From the NCBI GenBank assembly GCA_009760855.2, contig WPIO01000040.1:892501-954500 (forward strand): a stretch of DNA of 62,000 nucleotides. Reading direction: 5' to 3'. The position numbers and the translations under genes were made by a program. Each line of letters begins with the position of its first letter. Within the stretch, counting starts at the first letter, position 1. The stretch is from Cristatella mucedo (lineage: Eukaryota; Bryozoa; Phylactolaemata; Cristatellidae). Below are positions 37,490-48,752 of this stretch, piece by piece. Under the pieces are notes generated by a model, which did not search any database, was not told the DNA's origin, and saw only the letters and a list, made by a program, of their open reading frames with translations.

Positions 37490-37965
37490 CGCGGCCAAGG
37501 CCACGGCTTGGCTCCACCATACCTAGCTGAACTGCTGCGCCAGTTTCAACCTCTTCGTGCGCGACCTCGGGTCCTGCATCGGCAATAAACTAGCTCTTTC
37601 ATTCCTTCTCTTAAAGACCGTTGGCGACCGAAGCTTTTGCTCTGCAGATCCTAGACTGGGGAACTCGCTTCCACAATTCCTACGCAACGACAAGTACTCT
37701 TCTGCTGCCGACTATGGCTAATCTTTTTCAGCGGTCCTGAGCTGCTGCTTCCATGCTACTCACTGCCTCAACTGCTCTCCTGCTCTGCTCTCCTGACTCT
37801 GCTATGGTTCCCACTTTCTCTTTGTTGCGTGATATGAAGTCTTTTAGCTATCGAACGCGTACCTAAAGCCGCTTAGGCTGTGAATGCGCTATACAAAATT
37901 CTCCTGCATTAAATCCACATAGTCTTTGCGGTTTTGTGGAGCTATAAATGGCGATACAAAGATAG
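37490..37965 (+). mobile_element. LINE-A 3' fragment
   Basis: Coding tail from ACGGCTTGGCTCCACCATAC through GACCGTTGGCGACCGAAGCT and the ACCTAAAGCCGCTTAGGCTG 3' end. Frameshifted, with a short internal TGCTCTGCTCTCC duplication. Confidence 0.8.
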
Positions 37966-38019
37966 AACTTATATTATGAGTCCATAAGCATCACCGTGAA
38001 AGTTGGACCCTGAATGCAC

Positions 38020-38790
38020 CAGATAATAATAATAATAATAATAATAACAATATTAACACGTGTATATAGTACCCTCAAAGAGCTGGATCACTTTCTAGGC
38101 GTTCGACATATGCTGTAAAGAAAGCATGATCAAACTATTAGTGGTAACATGCACAATTTCATCAAACATGAAAATGTTAAAGGTGACATGCACAGTGGTG
38201 CTGTGATAAAGATGCATGTTTTAAGCTTCTTTTTGAATGTCCTAAAATCGGGAGATATGTAGTGATGCAAGTCGGAAGTGAGTTCCAGGCTTTGGGAGCA
38301 TACGAACTAGAGGCGTGGTCTCCAAACGGCTTGTGTTCTGTACGAACTAAAGGGTAAATGGTTAGATTCTGAACAGTGCGATGCTTGGCCTGGTGTGGCA
38401 GTAGATCCTGATAGGCAGGCTGGAGCCAAAGAATGAAGGGACCTAAGCGTGAGCGACAAAACCTTGTAGTCAATGCGCTGCTTGACTGAGAGCCAGTGTG
38501 GATCGGCGAGAAATAGTGCTATGTGGCAACAGCGCGTTCACGACAGACAAGCCTAGCTGCAAAGTTGTGCAGCAAGTGTTAGCGTCTGATTGCTCATGCC
38601 GGTAGACGAGCAAGCAGTGAGTTACAGAAGTCGAGACGGGATGTGACAAATGCAAGGACCAATTCAGATGTGGTATCCTTGCCGAAATAAGCCCGAATGA
38701 TTTTAGCACTTTTATTTAGCTGAAAGTGTGCAGACTTGACTGCAGAGCCGCTACGGTCAAGTCTAATGAAAGTTTGCTTTGAAACAGAAA
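38020..38790 (-). mobile_element. LINE-B 3' fragment with (AAT)n
   Basis: Minus-strand frames carry HKPFGDHASSSYAPKAWNSL (38177-38473) and upstream RT C-terminal peptides (38470-38709). The TTATTATTATT tail lies at 38026-38046 with the AACGCCTAGAAAGTGATCCA end before it. Confidence 0.8.
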
Positions 38791-38819
38791 ACCTAGATTG
38801 CCTGCAGGTTCAAGAGGAG

Positions 38820-39640
38820 TTATAGGTTCAAGATTCAAGGTTCAAGTTCAAGTTCAAGGCTCAGGTTCAAGAAGAGCTACACTGGCAGAGCCAGTTTTAA
38901 GCGTTGATTTCTCCGATTTCTGAATCGGCTCGGTTTCTCTCATTACCGGTAAGTTGGTCTCATCGTCGACTCGCTCTGACGACTGGTGATCGTGGAAGAT
39001 CGACGCCCAGAAATGAAGACCGCCTGCTGACGTCACCGTAAGCTCGGCCTGCGCCGCCCTGCAATGGCCGCCCTGCTGGCGGCGCTTCGCGTGGACGCGT
39101 CAGTCGTGGCCTTGTGGACCTTTTCTATCCTTGTATCCTTTAATCCCTGTATCCTTATCCTTGACTTGATATCATTTTCGCAGCCGTTTTTTGCCGCAGC
39201 ATCCGCACGCTCTTTGTAAATTCGCCTTAGACTTGGATTTTTATTTTAATATTTAATTTAATTAAAATAATAATTAACCTTAATTCGCCAAAGTCTCGGC
39301 GACTGCCGTCGACTGGCACCACGCTCTGTCAAGGCCGGAGCAGAAGCTTGACAGACAGCGACTGTGAAGAGGAGCCTCGCCTGTCTACAGCCAGCAGCGC
39401 GACAGCAAGTCACTACATGGCTCTTTTTTCGAACCTAGCTGTCGCACTGACTCCCCTCTCTGCTTCCAGTCTTTCGGCGACCCCTCGTCGTCTCGGCGAC
39501 TAGGGTTTAGCAGCATCGAGTCACTTAACTAAGCCTCTGTTGACAGAGTACTGTGTCTCCTTTTGCTTCTTAGACGGTGGAGTTTTCTCCCGCTTTCACT
39601 ACAGTTCTGACCATCGGGATCTGCTCCAGCGAATTATAAA
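38820..39640. other. Unassigned, begins with GTTCAA repeats
   Basis: A short (GTTCAA/GGTTCAAG)n run at 38808-38872 resembles the tail of the LINE-A copy at 55.25 kb. The rest has no recognised feature. Confidence 0.5.
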
Positions 39641-40600
39641 TTGAATGCTCGCCTAGCAGACATTCGATCTAGAATTTTGGCCGATTTCCTTAAACTGAAA
39701 AAAGATGAAACCAAAGTCCTACTAATAGGGCACACATCAAGCGAGAGACTGGACCATGAGACTAGCTGCTCTTCTAATTGCCGTGCTGCAGTACGACTGA
39801 CACTATGCAGTTGAAATTTAGGTGCCCTCTTTTATAATAGCTTAAATTTTGGAAGTTCCTTTAGGAAGACTGCCTCCACAGCTAGCAATCACGTCCTATC
39901 CCTTTCTAAAATTAGGTACAACTTACCACAGTGGCTTGCAAAAACATTTTTAAAATTCCTTGGTTCTGTCTAGGCTAGAATTCTGAAATTCCGTTTTCAC
40001 TTTAATACCAAAAAGCCATAAAGCTTTTATAGCTTGTGGTGTGTATGACTGTGAGGTTAGTCAACAAATCCCCGAGATTCAGTCATTTGTCTCTTTTCTT
40101 GAGGGATCTACGATGGCTTCCGGTTGATCAACGGGTACAGATAATAATTCTTGCACTGACCCATCGATCAATGGATGCAGAGTAAAGTTCTGACGCTGAC
40201 CCACAATGTCAAGGCTACTATTGGGCTCGTTCTTACCTAGCTGTACTGCTGCCCTAGTTTCAGCCTCCTCGTGCTCTCCGGTCCTCTATGGACAATAAAT
40301 TAGCTGCTACATTCCTGCGCTTAAAGACCGTTGGGGACAGAAGCCTTTGCTCTGCGGCGCTGGGCTTAGGAGCTCACTTCCACAGTTCTTACGAAATGAC
40401 ATCTATTCTGATGCTGCCAACTTTGGCACGTCCTTTCAGCCTGGCTAAGCTGCTAATACCATGCCACTCACTTCCTTGATGGCCCTCGTGACTGAGCAAA
40501 GCTTTTCACTTTCCCGCCGTGTTGTGAGACGAAGCGTATCGATCGAGTGCCTCTGAAAGGCTTTGAGTGAGCTCTAGACAATTTTCTTGCATAACTCAGT
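39640..40600 (+). mobile_element. Decayed LINE-A 3' half
   Basis: Fragments such as KLNARLADIRS, DFLKLKKDETKVLLIGHTSS, KTASTASNHVLSLSKIR and the MDNKLAATFLRLKTVGDRSL tail align with 54.25-55.2 kb. Many stops and frameshifts. Confidence 0.8.
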
Positions 40601-41206
40601 CAGCTCCACAGTCACAGGACGCGTCACTAAGAGAACACTGCGAGTGAAAGAGTCCAGGAAAAGGTCATGCTTCAGGTCATGCTACGCCCGTCATCAGCCT
40701 TGGCCGCAAGGACACGTTTAGAAGGCAGGGCTCGGCCAGGCAATGGGCGGGGCGCCAGGATTTCCATTATGGGAATGATGACCCACAAGATTTTCATGTA
40801 GAAGGCAAGACGAGCAAGTAAAGAAAATTTCGCCGCACAATTTTAGTGTTAATTCCATACTAACTCGGGAGTTTGTTCGTCGGATGGACATACAACATTA
40901 TGTCGTCATTGGTGACGGTCGGGGAGGCCTAGGTATAGGCGATAGACCCAGGTCGCTGCCGCGCTATAGACGGGGTTCTTCCACTGACTCACCCAGTGCG
41001 AACTTTCTTGGCTCTCTTGGTCCTGGGCCAAGGATGGTTACTCTTTACTCGCTACTCGTGGCCGTGCAGCCACTGATTGCAGCTCACAACGTCTGCTGTC
41101 GATGTCGTAATGAATGCTGTCGATTAAATCTGATCGAATTCGTTCTCCCCCTATAAATCTCCAGCTTCTTCTTTATATGTACGGTGCACATTCAACTGTT
41201 CTCTCG

Positions 41207-41210
<4 letters not shown>

Positions 41211-41282
<72 letters not shown>

Positions 41283-41287
41283 TCTCT
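41211..41287 (+). repeat. (CT)n microsatellite
   Basis: About 37 CT units. Confidence 0.97.
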
Positions 41288-41476
41288 AGTTGATTTTATT
41301 AATCTCGCTACTCTTGTCTCTCTCCCCATCTCTCGCTGCCACGATTCTTCACTCTTTGCCTCTCTCTCTCTCTTTCTCTTGCAATCCTCTGTATTTTACT
41401 CGCTCTTTTACTTTCTATCATCCCTGTATTTCATTCACTCTCTCGTACATTCTCTCATTCCCTCCCACTCTCTCTG

Positions 41477-41758
<282 letters not shown>

Positions 41759-41794
41759 TGTTTCTGTCAAAGTATTATGAACTTAAACAGCTCG

Positions 41795-41938
41795 GAGCAG
41801 CCCGAGCCTGTCCGGGCTCTCAACAGCCTCACCGTAGCTGCTTTTCAACGCACGTTTACACGTGCGAAGCCCGCGGAGCGCCGCCGTCACAGCCGCTATA
41901 GTCCTTACAGTTGCCGCCGACGCCGACGCCGACGCCAT

Positions 41939-41969
<31 letters not shown>

Positions 41970-42150
41970 TCCACCGCTGCCGCTTACTCACCGAGGCAGC
42001 GTGAGGCCGCCAGCGAGCTGCCGAGCAGCTGAAGCAGCGCTAGCGAAGCGAGGCTCGCTGCTGCTGCAACCGTCATCGTGCCGGTGTGACGCGGCGGCGG
42101 CGGCGGTGGCAGTGGCGCTCGATCGAGCTGGTGCTGGCCAGCGAGTTACG
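41795..42150 (+). repeat. Dispersed repeat with degenerate CCG tract (copy 2)
   Basis: Second copy of the element at 460-850. Here the triplet tract (about 41910-41980) is interrupted (CGCCGACGCCGACGCCATCG). The downstream block from 41983 is nearly identical, and the bases match for about 150 bp. Confidence 0.7.
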
Positions 42151-42264
42151 GCCCCCAACGAATGGCGTAGCGACGCGACACGGCGACTTTATAGGCAGGC
42201 GCACGTGGCGACACGCCTGAGTGACCAGCGCGGCACGTTCGCAATACCTCCGCAGAGCGCGCTC

Positions 42265-42370
42265 GGGCAGCCTAATCTATCTCTATCCGGGTGCTTTACG
42301 TTGCGTTAGCTGCAGAGCTCGAGCCCACGAGCTTGGTCGGTTAAGGCGAGCGCCATACCGCAGGGAGGGC
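42265..42370 (-). mobile_element. SINE-A, 3' part degenerate
   Basis: The minus strand shows GGTATGGCGCTCGCCTTAAC, then box B CTCGTGGGCTCGAGC and a GTAAAGCACCCGGATAGAGA 3' block. Confidence 0.75.
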
Positions 42371-42379
42371 TAAAACGAG

Positions 42380-43780
42380 GGCGGCTTAAATGTCGTCACT
42401 CGTAACATCACGCTTCCTTTTCGAATCTGCGTGCTCGCGCCCAATATAGTTTAATTATTAATAATTAATAGTCTGATGTAGTCCTTTATCTTTTCTTCGC
42501 AGCAGCAGCAGCCACTCGGTAGCAGCGTCTGAAGTGATGCAATCGTTGCAGAAATAATAATAAAGGTCGTTGCAGAAATAATAATAATAATGCACAACAT
42601 TAGTAGAGCACCGGATCTCCATCCGCGCACTTAAAAATTCGCGAAAAGAAGATACCTTGTTTATCTTGGATTGATCTCTGGATTGATTTGTCTCTGGACT
42701 GGTTGATCCTGGATATCCGATTGCTCTGCAATGGCACGCACGGTATTATGCATAAGCGTGCGAGCCAAGGCGTCCGGGACGGTGGGATTGTCGCCGGGGT
42801 CGCAGAGGTCGCATGGATTACAGGGCTCTTCTCTTCGGCACGCAGACGACGATCGTTTTTTGCTCGCGGCGATACTGTCATTAGTGGTTGGAGAAAATTG
42901 AGTCGATGAAATTATTGCTGCATCGCTGTGTGGACGCATGCCTGTTCCTTCATCGGCAACGTCTCAAGAACTGTGTGATTCACATCAGGTTGATTATCCA
43001 CGTTTGACTTAGTAAAGCAGTGAGTAGTTTTAAAGAGAGAACATTCATTAGGCTCCAATTAAGACCAGCCTGATCGCCCAGTGACATGTTCGCGCCACTA
43101 AAATTTACCCTGGAGCTCTGGTGAAGCTACTAAGAAGAGCGGCAGAGTAGTGCTCAGAATCGGCATGCTGAACTCATCGACGTACTTCACATGGTTCAGG
43201 GTGTGAACAAAATTTACTAGAAATATACTGCCTCTCTTGCGATGCTCTCGATAATGAACCTTCTTTCCGGATAGATGCAGGAAAGGTCTTCTTCTTCTTC
43301 GCAGAAAGCGTTCGTGCTGCTTCTTGGGCGGATTGATTACGCACTTGTTCTTGTATCTTCTTATTCGTAGTGAGCTGAGCCGTCTTTTATTGAGCACTAG
43401 CATACCACTTAGAATAGCAAAAAGTAAGAGATCGTTTTAGCAACGCCTCAAGGTGCAATGACGCGCGTGCGACATGCGATGCTTAGAGACAAGCATCCGG
43501 AAGCGCACACGGAGACACGCGCATGCGCACGCACGCACACGCGCACGCGCACGCACACGCACACACACGCACACAGACGCACACGCTGGGCACCAGGGTG
43601 ACCACCGTGTGAATTCTGGTTAGTGTGACCACCTTTAATTAACACGTTAGTGAATCCTACATATTCAGGAAGCACGCGAAGATGCTCCAGAACAAAATGC
43701 ACAAATTCAACGGGGCTGCAGCGCAGGGAGAGCGGAGCAGAGCAGAGCAGAGCATGATGTAATGACGATGCATATAAACC
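42380..43780. other. Unassigned, no gene recognised
   Basis: Overlapping frames on both strands at 42600-42940 and a basic minus frame at 43098-43403 (101 residues) have no recognised domain. A GC/CA alternating tract lies at 43509-43590. Confidence 0.55.
43509..43590. repeat. Alternating purine-pyrimidine tract (CA/CG)n
   Basis: About 80 bp of GCACACGC/ACGCGC alternation on the plus strand; potential Z-DNA-forming sequence. Confidence 0.85.
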
Positions 43781-43784
43781 GCTG

Positions 43785-44140
43785 CTTCTAGATTTAAAGA
43801 AGCTAAAAATGCATCTATTTACCACAGCATTTAGTGGGTCCGCGTGCGTCGCCTTTTGTGTGCTCGTGCGTGCTGACACTGCGCATGATGCCAATAACCA
43901 TATATTTGCACTCTGACCCTGTGCGTGTCACCTCTAATCATGTATTGCTAGTTGACATCGATCATGCTGCCACTAACCATTCGATCATGCTTCCATTGTA
44001 CCGAACGTAAAGTGCCTAGAAAGAGATTGAGCTCTCTGAGCATTCTATACCATATGCATTATTGTTAGTATTAATAATACTATTAATTATAATACTTATT
44101 ATTATTATTTATTAATAATATTATTATTATTATTAATGAG
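43785..44140 (+). mobile_element. LINE-B 3' end with ATT-rich tail
   Basis: Noncoding 3' end: CACAGCATTTAGTGGGTCCG, AAAGTGCCTAGAAAGAGATT, GAGCTCTCTGAGCATTCTAT, followed by an ATT/AAT-rich tail to about 44135. Confidence 0.8.
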
Positions 44141-45105
44141 CTTGAGCTCTCAGTGCGAGCTTGCTAGCAAGCTCGCGAGGCACTCGGCCGCCGAGGCAAC
44201 CCTTGAACTTGCAGCTATTCGTGCAGTTACTCGTTCGATTTGCCGTCGTTTAGCTAGCGACAGTTTCAACGGGCGCGATTCCTGCTTTCTGCTTTCTTCT
44301 CTCATGTAGATGTCGAGCTCATTCTCGCGCTACATCCGGACCGCGTGCAGCGCCGCCCGGCGGCGACAGCCGCCCGGGCGCCCCTGGGACACAGGTAAAG
44401 CTGAGAAGAACCGGGCATAATGAGGACAGTCTAATGAGTTCATCTCGACTAGCGACCGTGGAATTTTAGTTGAGTGTTTCAGACTTTTACTTGATTCGAT
44501 TCGACACTCGTAACTGCTTTCGGAGTTCGCCTCGCGCACTTTAATCGTTGTCTTAGGACACGTGCGACGCGACGCAAACTGCAACAGTAAGCATTACAAT
44601 AATAAGCTCGCTCTTCGCGACCATTTCGGCCGTGGGTGCTGAGTGCTGCGGCTGTGAGCTATTCGTTATTACACCTCTGCAAGCGGCCGGTGAGAGCCAT
44701 TATGGAAATCTTTGGCCCCTTGTTGAAAACTGCTTGTTTCACCGAGCACGCAAGCATCTCGCGTCCACTACAGCGTCTGGCGCTGGTGACTTGTTGTGGC
44801 AGATTGTGACCTTGTAGCCTTGATTGTGGCTTTTTAGTTGTCGCTTCCTTTCTCGAAGATCCTCAAGAACTGTGGATTGCAACGGCCTAGCCTGGCGGCC
44901 CACCCACGGAGTCGCAAGCGACAACACCCTTTGAACCTGACCAGACTTCTGTAAGACTGGATGCCGCAATCAGTGAGCACAGGCAATTTCATTAGAATAG
45001 TCTCATACTGTATTACTCGCCACCATTAGTCCTTTGGCAAAGACTTTGCACGAATCACGACGTCAGATGAGAGGCTTAGCTTCCGTTCTGCTGTTGCCAA
45101 AGAAG
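44140..45105. other. Unassigned; two minus frames without domain
   Basis: Short palindromic runs (GAGCTTGAGCTC, GCTTGCTAGCAAGC) occur near 44138-44175. Frames 44330-44584 and 44739-44969 on the minus strand are not recognised. Confidence 0.5.
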
Positions 45106-45109
45106 TCTA

Positions 45110-45262
45110 TAGTCTGGCTTGGCCATGTGGTTAAGGTGTTCGCCTCGAACTAAGATTACTGTGAATGTATATGACAATTGAGGTCGTGGGCTCGAGCCCC
45201 GTCGCATTTGTGAAGCACCTGCGTAGAGATTAAATAATTTTAGGGCACCATATAAATGAGCT
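45110..45262 (+). mobile_element. SINE-A with internal insertion
   Basis: GTCTGGCTTGGCCATGTGGT, TAAGGTGTTCGCC (box A), then about 25 extra bases before TGAGGTCGTGGGCTCGAGCC (box B), GTGAAGCACCTGCGTAGAGA and a shortened 3' end. Confidence 0.85.
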
Positions 45263-45472
45263 ACATTTTTGTAGTCTCCAGCAGCTACTGACAGAGACTG
45301 ATATAAAGTGCAATAATAAATCTTGTAAAGCGTAATGAAATGAATTCTATTTATAAGGAAATGCATTTTAATATTTGATAATAAATTATTGTTTTATTTT
45401 ATTTGAATGAAATGCACAAAATTTGACGATGTACCAACATAACTGCCTACAATGAGTTGCCAACTGAGATAA

Positions 45473-45612
<140 letters not shown>

Positions 45613-45714
45613 ACATATGCTCACATAAAAACATCAATTTAATGAGTATCTTTATCAACTCAGACGGGGGTGATTCAGTAGTTTCATTAGTTTGTAGAAT
45701 AGCTCTACTCTGGC

Positions 45715-45855
45715 TTAAAATTTTTAAGCCGCACAAGTTTTGCTCGGCTGAAAAAATCCCCTCCGCTCTTCCGGCGGGCAACGACGGACGTCTGCTGCAT
45801 GCTGAACTCGAACCCGCGATCTCGATGGCGAAAGTTCACAAACGCTTCACCCCGG
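45715..45855 (-). mobile_element. Possible third tRNA-like SINE
   Basis: The minus strand contains AGATCGCGGGTTCGAGTTCA (box B-like) and a plausible box A near 45840 (CGAAAG..GCCATCGAG). Only one copy seen, so weak. Confidence 0.3.
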
Positions 45856-45859
45856 GGCT

Positions 45860-47250
45860 GTGACCCGGCTGAAATCCGGCCCTGCGGACCGTCGCGTTCT
45901 CTCCTCGGCCGCAATGGGGCCGTCGGAGGCGGCAGCTCAGGCTGTGACCTGGCGAGAACTTGGCGGGGGAAGTTGCGAGGTTTCACGAGAAGCCACACTT
46001 TTTCTGCCGGATATCCACGAAGCCCTCGCCGCTGCTGCTGGCGCCGCCGAACCGGAAGCGGCCGACGCCGGGCAAGCCCGCAGCAGCAGAAGGCGACGCG
46101 AACGCTGCAGGGGCGGCCCGCGGACGTTGCGTCGGCGGCGCGAGCGCCGACGGAGCTTCGGCACAGCGAGTCAAGTAGGCGGCCATCATGTCGGCGGCCG
46201 ACTCGAAGTCGCGTCGTCCGTCGAGCAGCCGCTCCTCGATCAGCCGACGGACGAGCTCCTTGTCGCAGCCACGGTCGAGGAGAATTCTCGTTCGCGGGAG
46301 ATCCATTCGTGCTCGAACTTCGCGATAGTCGACCTCGGTCCTAGCGTTCATAGTCGGTGAGTGCGTGCTGTGAACCTGGAGAGAGAAAAAAAAAGATGTC
46401 GGCTGCATGGGCGACGTGTGGGGAGCGAGGGGCGAGCGGCGTCGGGGGAGGCAGGCGAGCGAGCGAGAAGCGAGAAAGAGCTGGAGAGAGCGGGTGAGGA
46501 GAGAAAGAGCTGGAGCGAGCGGGTTGCGCTCGACGAAACGACAGATGCCCATAGGTGACATTACGTGTATTTTTGCAATTTTTTTCTTTTCGGCCGCGCT
46601 ATTAGCGAACGACGACCGACCAGTCCGCCTGTCTCTGACTCACGCAACTCCAGCCTCCGTGTGCGTCCTAGCGGCGCCGATTGAGCGCGCCCTAGCGGCG
46701 TCCAAGGCTGCCGCTGGGCGCACGCCAGTCACGTGAGTCTCCGCACAAAAAAGGGCACTTTGTTCGCCCTAGATTCTTTCACCTTTCACCCATTTCTGTC
46801 CCTTTATTCAATGCATCTCGCACTCGTCGCTCGAGGCTCGGCGACTGCGAAGGAGAGCGGGCCGAGCCGCCGCCGCCGCCGCTCATGTGCTCACGTGACC
46901 GATCGCCATAGCGCCCTCGGTGACGCGGGCTGGGGGCGCCGTTAGCGAGCGCGGGCCAAGCGGACTCCGCGAGTTATGTCCTTTCGCGCGCCGCGATCCG
47001 CATGGCCAGGCTCCGCCGACCGACGAATAAGACGTCTAGATGGCGCTCAGCGGGGCATCAGCGCCACGCTCGCAAACTGCAGCCCGCCAGGTGGCGCGCC
47101 TGGCGCGCCTCGTTTCCGGCGCCCGCGCGCGATTCGCACCTGCCCCGCCCCTCTAAACCCACACCCGTTTCTCAAGCCTTGGGTGAATCGCTAGCGGCTA
47201 GCCGACCGGCGTAGACGCTGCTGCCGCGGTTTCACAAAAGAACGACAGAC
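45860..47250. promoter_or_regulatory. CpG-rich, island-like region
   Basis: Dense CpG and high GC through this stretch, covering the UBA-like exon and about 0.9 kb upstream of it in gene sense. A CpG-island promoter for the minus-strand gene is a reasonable inference. The plus frames here (45799-46344 etc.) are antisense shadows. Confidence 0.5.
45983..46375 (-). CDS. UBA-like domain exon, copy 1 (IAP-type)
   Basis: A pyrimidine-rich acceptor (TTTTCTCTCTCCAG, AG at 46376-46377) opens the exon. The candidate ATG is at 46349-46351. The protein begins MNARTEVDYREVRARMDLPR, then TRILLDRGCDKELVRRLIEE RLLDGRRDFESAADMMAAYL and an Ala/Pro/Ser-rich linker. The helix pattern (hydrophobic..G....LV..I..R......F.S...M...L) resembles the UBA domain of IAP ubiquitin ligases. 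The frame ends with a stop at 45983, but a donor before it is likely (GTGAAA near 45993 is one candidate). No BIR or RING is visible nearby. The paralogue at 61.0 kb has the same exon layout. Function is inferred from fold pattern only. Confidence 0.55.
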   Translation of the reverse strand, partial: VHSTHSPTMNARTEVDYREVRARMDLPRTRILLDRGCDKELVRRLIEERLLDGRRDFESAADMMAAYLTRCAEAPSALAPPTQRPRAAPAAFASPSAAAGLPGVGRFRFGGASSSGEGFVDIRQKKCGFS

Positions 47251-47650
47251 ACCTGTAGCGCCCTGCTGGCTCTGGCTGAATTTTAGCGCGAACAAGAGCT
47301 GTTCGGCGGCGGGTAGAGCCCCTTTGTCCTGGAGCAGTGAGCCAGAGAGGAGCGTCAGTGCGGTTAGAGAAGAAGCGCTTAGGAGCAAGCCAGGAAGCTC
47401 TGAGACGAGCGGCGGCGATTCGGCCTTTGGAATTGGTGCGATACTCGCGGAAGCTGCTGATAGATGTTGGCTGGCCTGTCAACCCCCGCCTTCCCTCTTT
47501 CCAAGAAAGAATCTTCTGGAACCCATTCGCCATTCAAGCTGGACGGAGGTACCCTTCCAGTGGCCTGGGGACGGTAGTAATTCCTCACCGTAATGGGCCA
47601 TGGTGTCGGGCCCAATACCACTAAGCTCTTGCCCCATTGTCTCAGCCAAG

Positions 47651-47658
47651 TATTTAAG
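47651..47658 (+). promoter_or_regulatory. LTR TATA-like box
   Basis: TATTTAAG, mirrored at 51557-51564 in the second LTR. Confidence 0.6.
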
Positions 47659-48016
47659 AGTCGAGCGACGCTCGCTCTGGGTCTTTTGCCTCGTGTCTTT
47701 TTGTCTTTGGTCCGGCTTCGACGCCGTCGCACTCGTTTCTCTGAAAGCGAGGGAGGAGGGCGGGCTGTCCGCCGACGATGGACGGAACAAGACGAGACAG
47801 CGCAAGGAGGATTCGGTGGAACTCCACCGAACACGGTCGTATCGCGCCCGAGCTGGCATTTTGTGTGTTCTTTCGTGTTTTGTGTTTCTTTTGTGTCGTA
47901 TGTGTGCGCGCTAGCACGTGGTCTCGGCATAGGGATTTGCCGGCGCGAGTTAGGCGTAGTTGGCGTGTGTGGAGCTCTAGTTTACCGGGTAGGGTTTAGG
48001 CTCCGGTTCGCGCTTC

Positions 48017-48460
48017 AGTGTGGAGAAGTATTTCCTCCGCAGGAGTGCTTGAGTTGGCGTGTGTGGAGTATTCCTGCCGCACTGGTGGAAACCGAGTTCT
48101 AGTTCCCGGTCAGGGTTTAGACTGGTTCGGGCTCCGTCTATTTGGGTCGTTTCCCATTATACACGTAAGCAGCCCCAGTGTGGAGAAGTATTCCCTCCGC
48201 AAGAGTGCTTGAGGTGGCGTGTGTGGAGTATTCCTGCCGCACTGTTGGAAACCGAGTTCTAGTTCACCGGTCAGGGTTTAGACTCCGGTATGCGCTTCAG
48301 TGCGGAGGAGTATTCCCTCCGCAAGAGTGTTTACGTTGGCGTGTTTGGGGTATTCCCTCGGCACAGGTGGGAACGGATTCCTAATTCACCGGTTAGGGTT
48401 TAGGGTCCGGGTCGCGCTTAGTGTGGGGGAGTATTCCCTCCGCAAGAGTGTTAGTGTAGC
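48017..48460 (+). repeat. Tandem array inside LTR copy 1 (4 units)
   Basis: Units start at about 48017, 48178, 48298 and 48419 with AGTGTGGAGAAGTATTCCCT and contain CCGCAAGAGTGCTTGAG. Unit lengths are about 120 or 161 bp. The longer type carries an extra block of about 40 bp with CATTATACACGTAAGCAGCC. Confidence 0.85.
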
Positions 48461-48525
48461 TGCGAACGTGCGAGGAGTGTGGAGATAAAGCTGAACTAGA
48501 CGCGCAGCGACTTTGTGCGCTTGCG

Positions 48526-48531
48526 AATAAA
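48526..48531 (+). terminator. LTR polyadenylation signal
   Basis: AATAAA, in the context TTGCGAATAAAGTTCAGTAA. The same motif occurs in the other LTR at 50530-50535 on the minus strand. Confidence 0.65.
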
Positions 48532-48752
48532 GTTCAGTAAAATCCCCAATCTGTGTGTCTCGCTTTCCAATTCACGCCGCGGACTCACGACCCCCTTTAG
48601 TAACGGTAAGCAGGTCAGCGCCAGAAACGCTCGTTTCGTGGCGGCCAGCTTATTGCGCGTAGGCGCGCACCAAACGGCATTAGGCGGTAGGCTACGCCGC
48701 TAGGTAAGCGGCAGGTCAAGCTTACCCCGCCGAGCCTTCGGCGTTACACACC

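Larger units (their letters stand above)
47254..48748 (+). mobile_element. Solo LTR (copy 1, plus orientation)
   Basis: It starts TGTAGCGCCCTGCTGG and ends GGCGTTACA (TG...CA ends). It is flanked by the 4-bp duplication CACC at 47250-47253 and 48749-48752. Inside it are a TATTTAAG TATA-type box at 47651, a long transcribed-type region with a tandem array at about 48017-48460, and AATAAA at 48526, followed by a GTGTGTCTCGCTTTCC U5-like segment. The order promoter - R - polyA signal - U5 is that of a retroelement LTR. No internal region or second direct LTR follows, so it is a solo LTR. The family (Gypsy or BEL type) is not determined. Confidence 0.85.

Noticed and set aside
45799-46360. Plus-strand genes of 166-181 residues
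   Set aside because: They are antisense to the UBA-like exon in a CpG-rich stretch; they are Arg/Ala-rich with no domain.
48100-48420. Telomere-like GGGTTTAG repeats
   Set aside because: AGGGTTTAG occurs once per array unit, not in tandem; it is part of the 120-161 bp unit.
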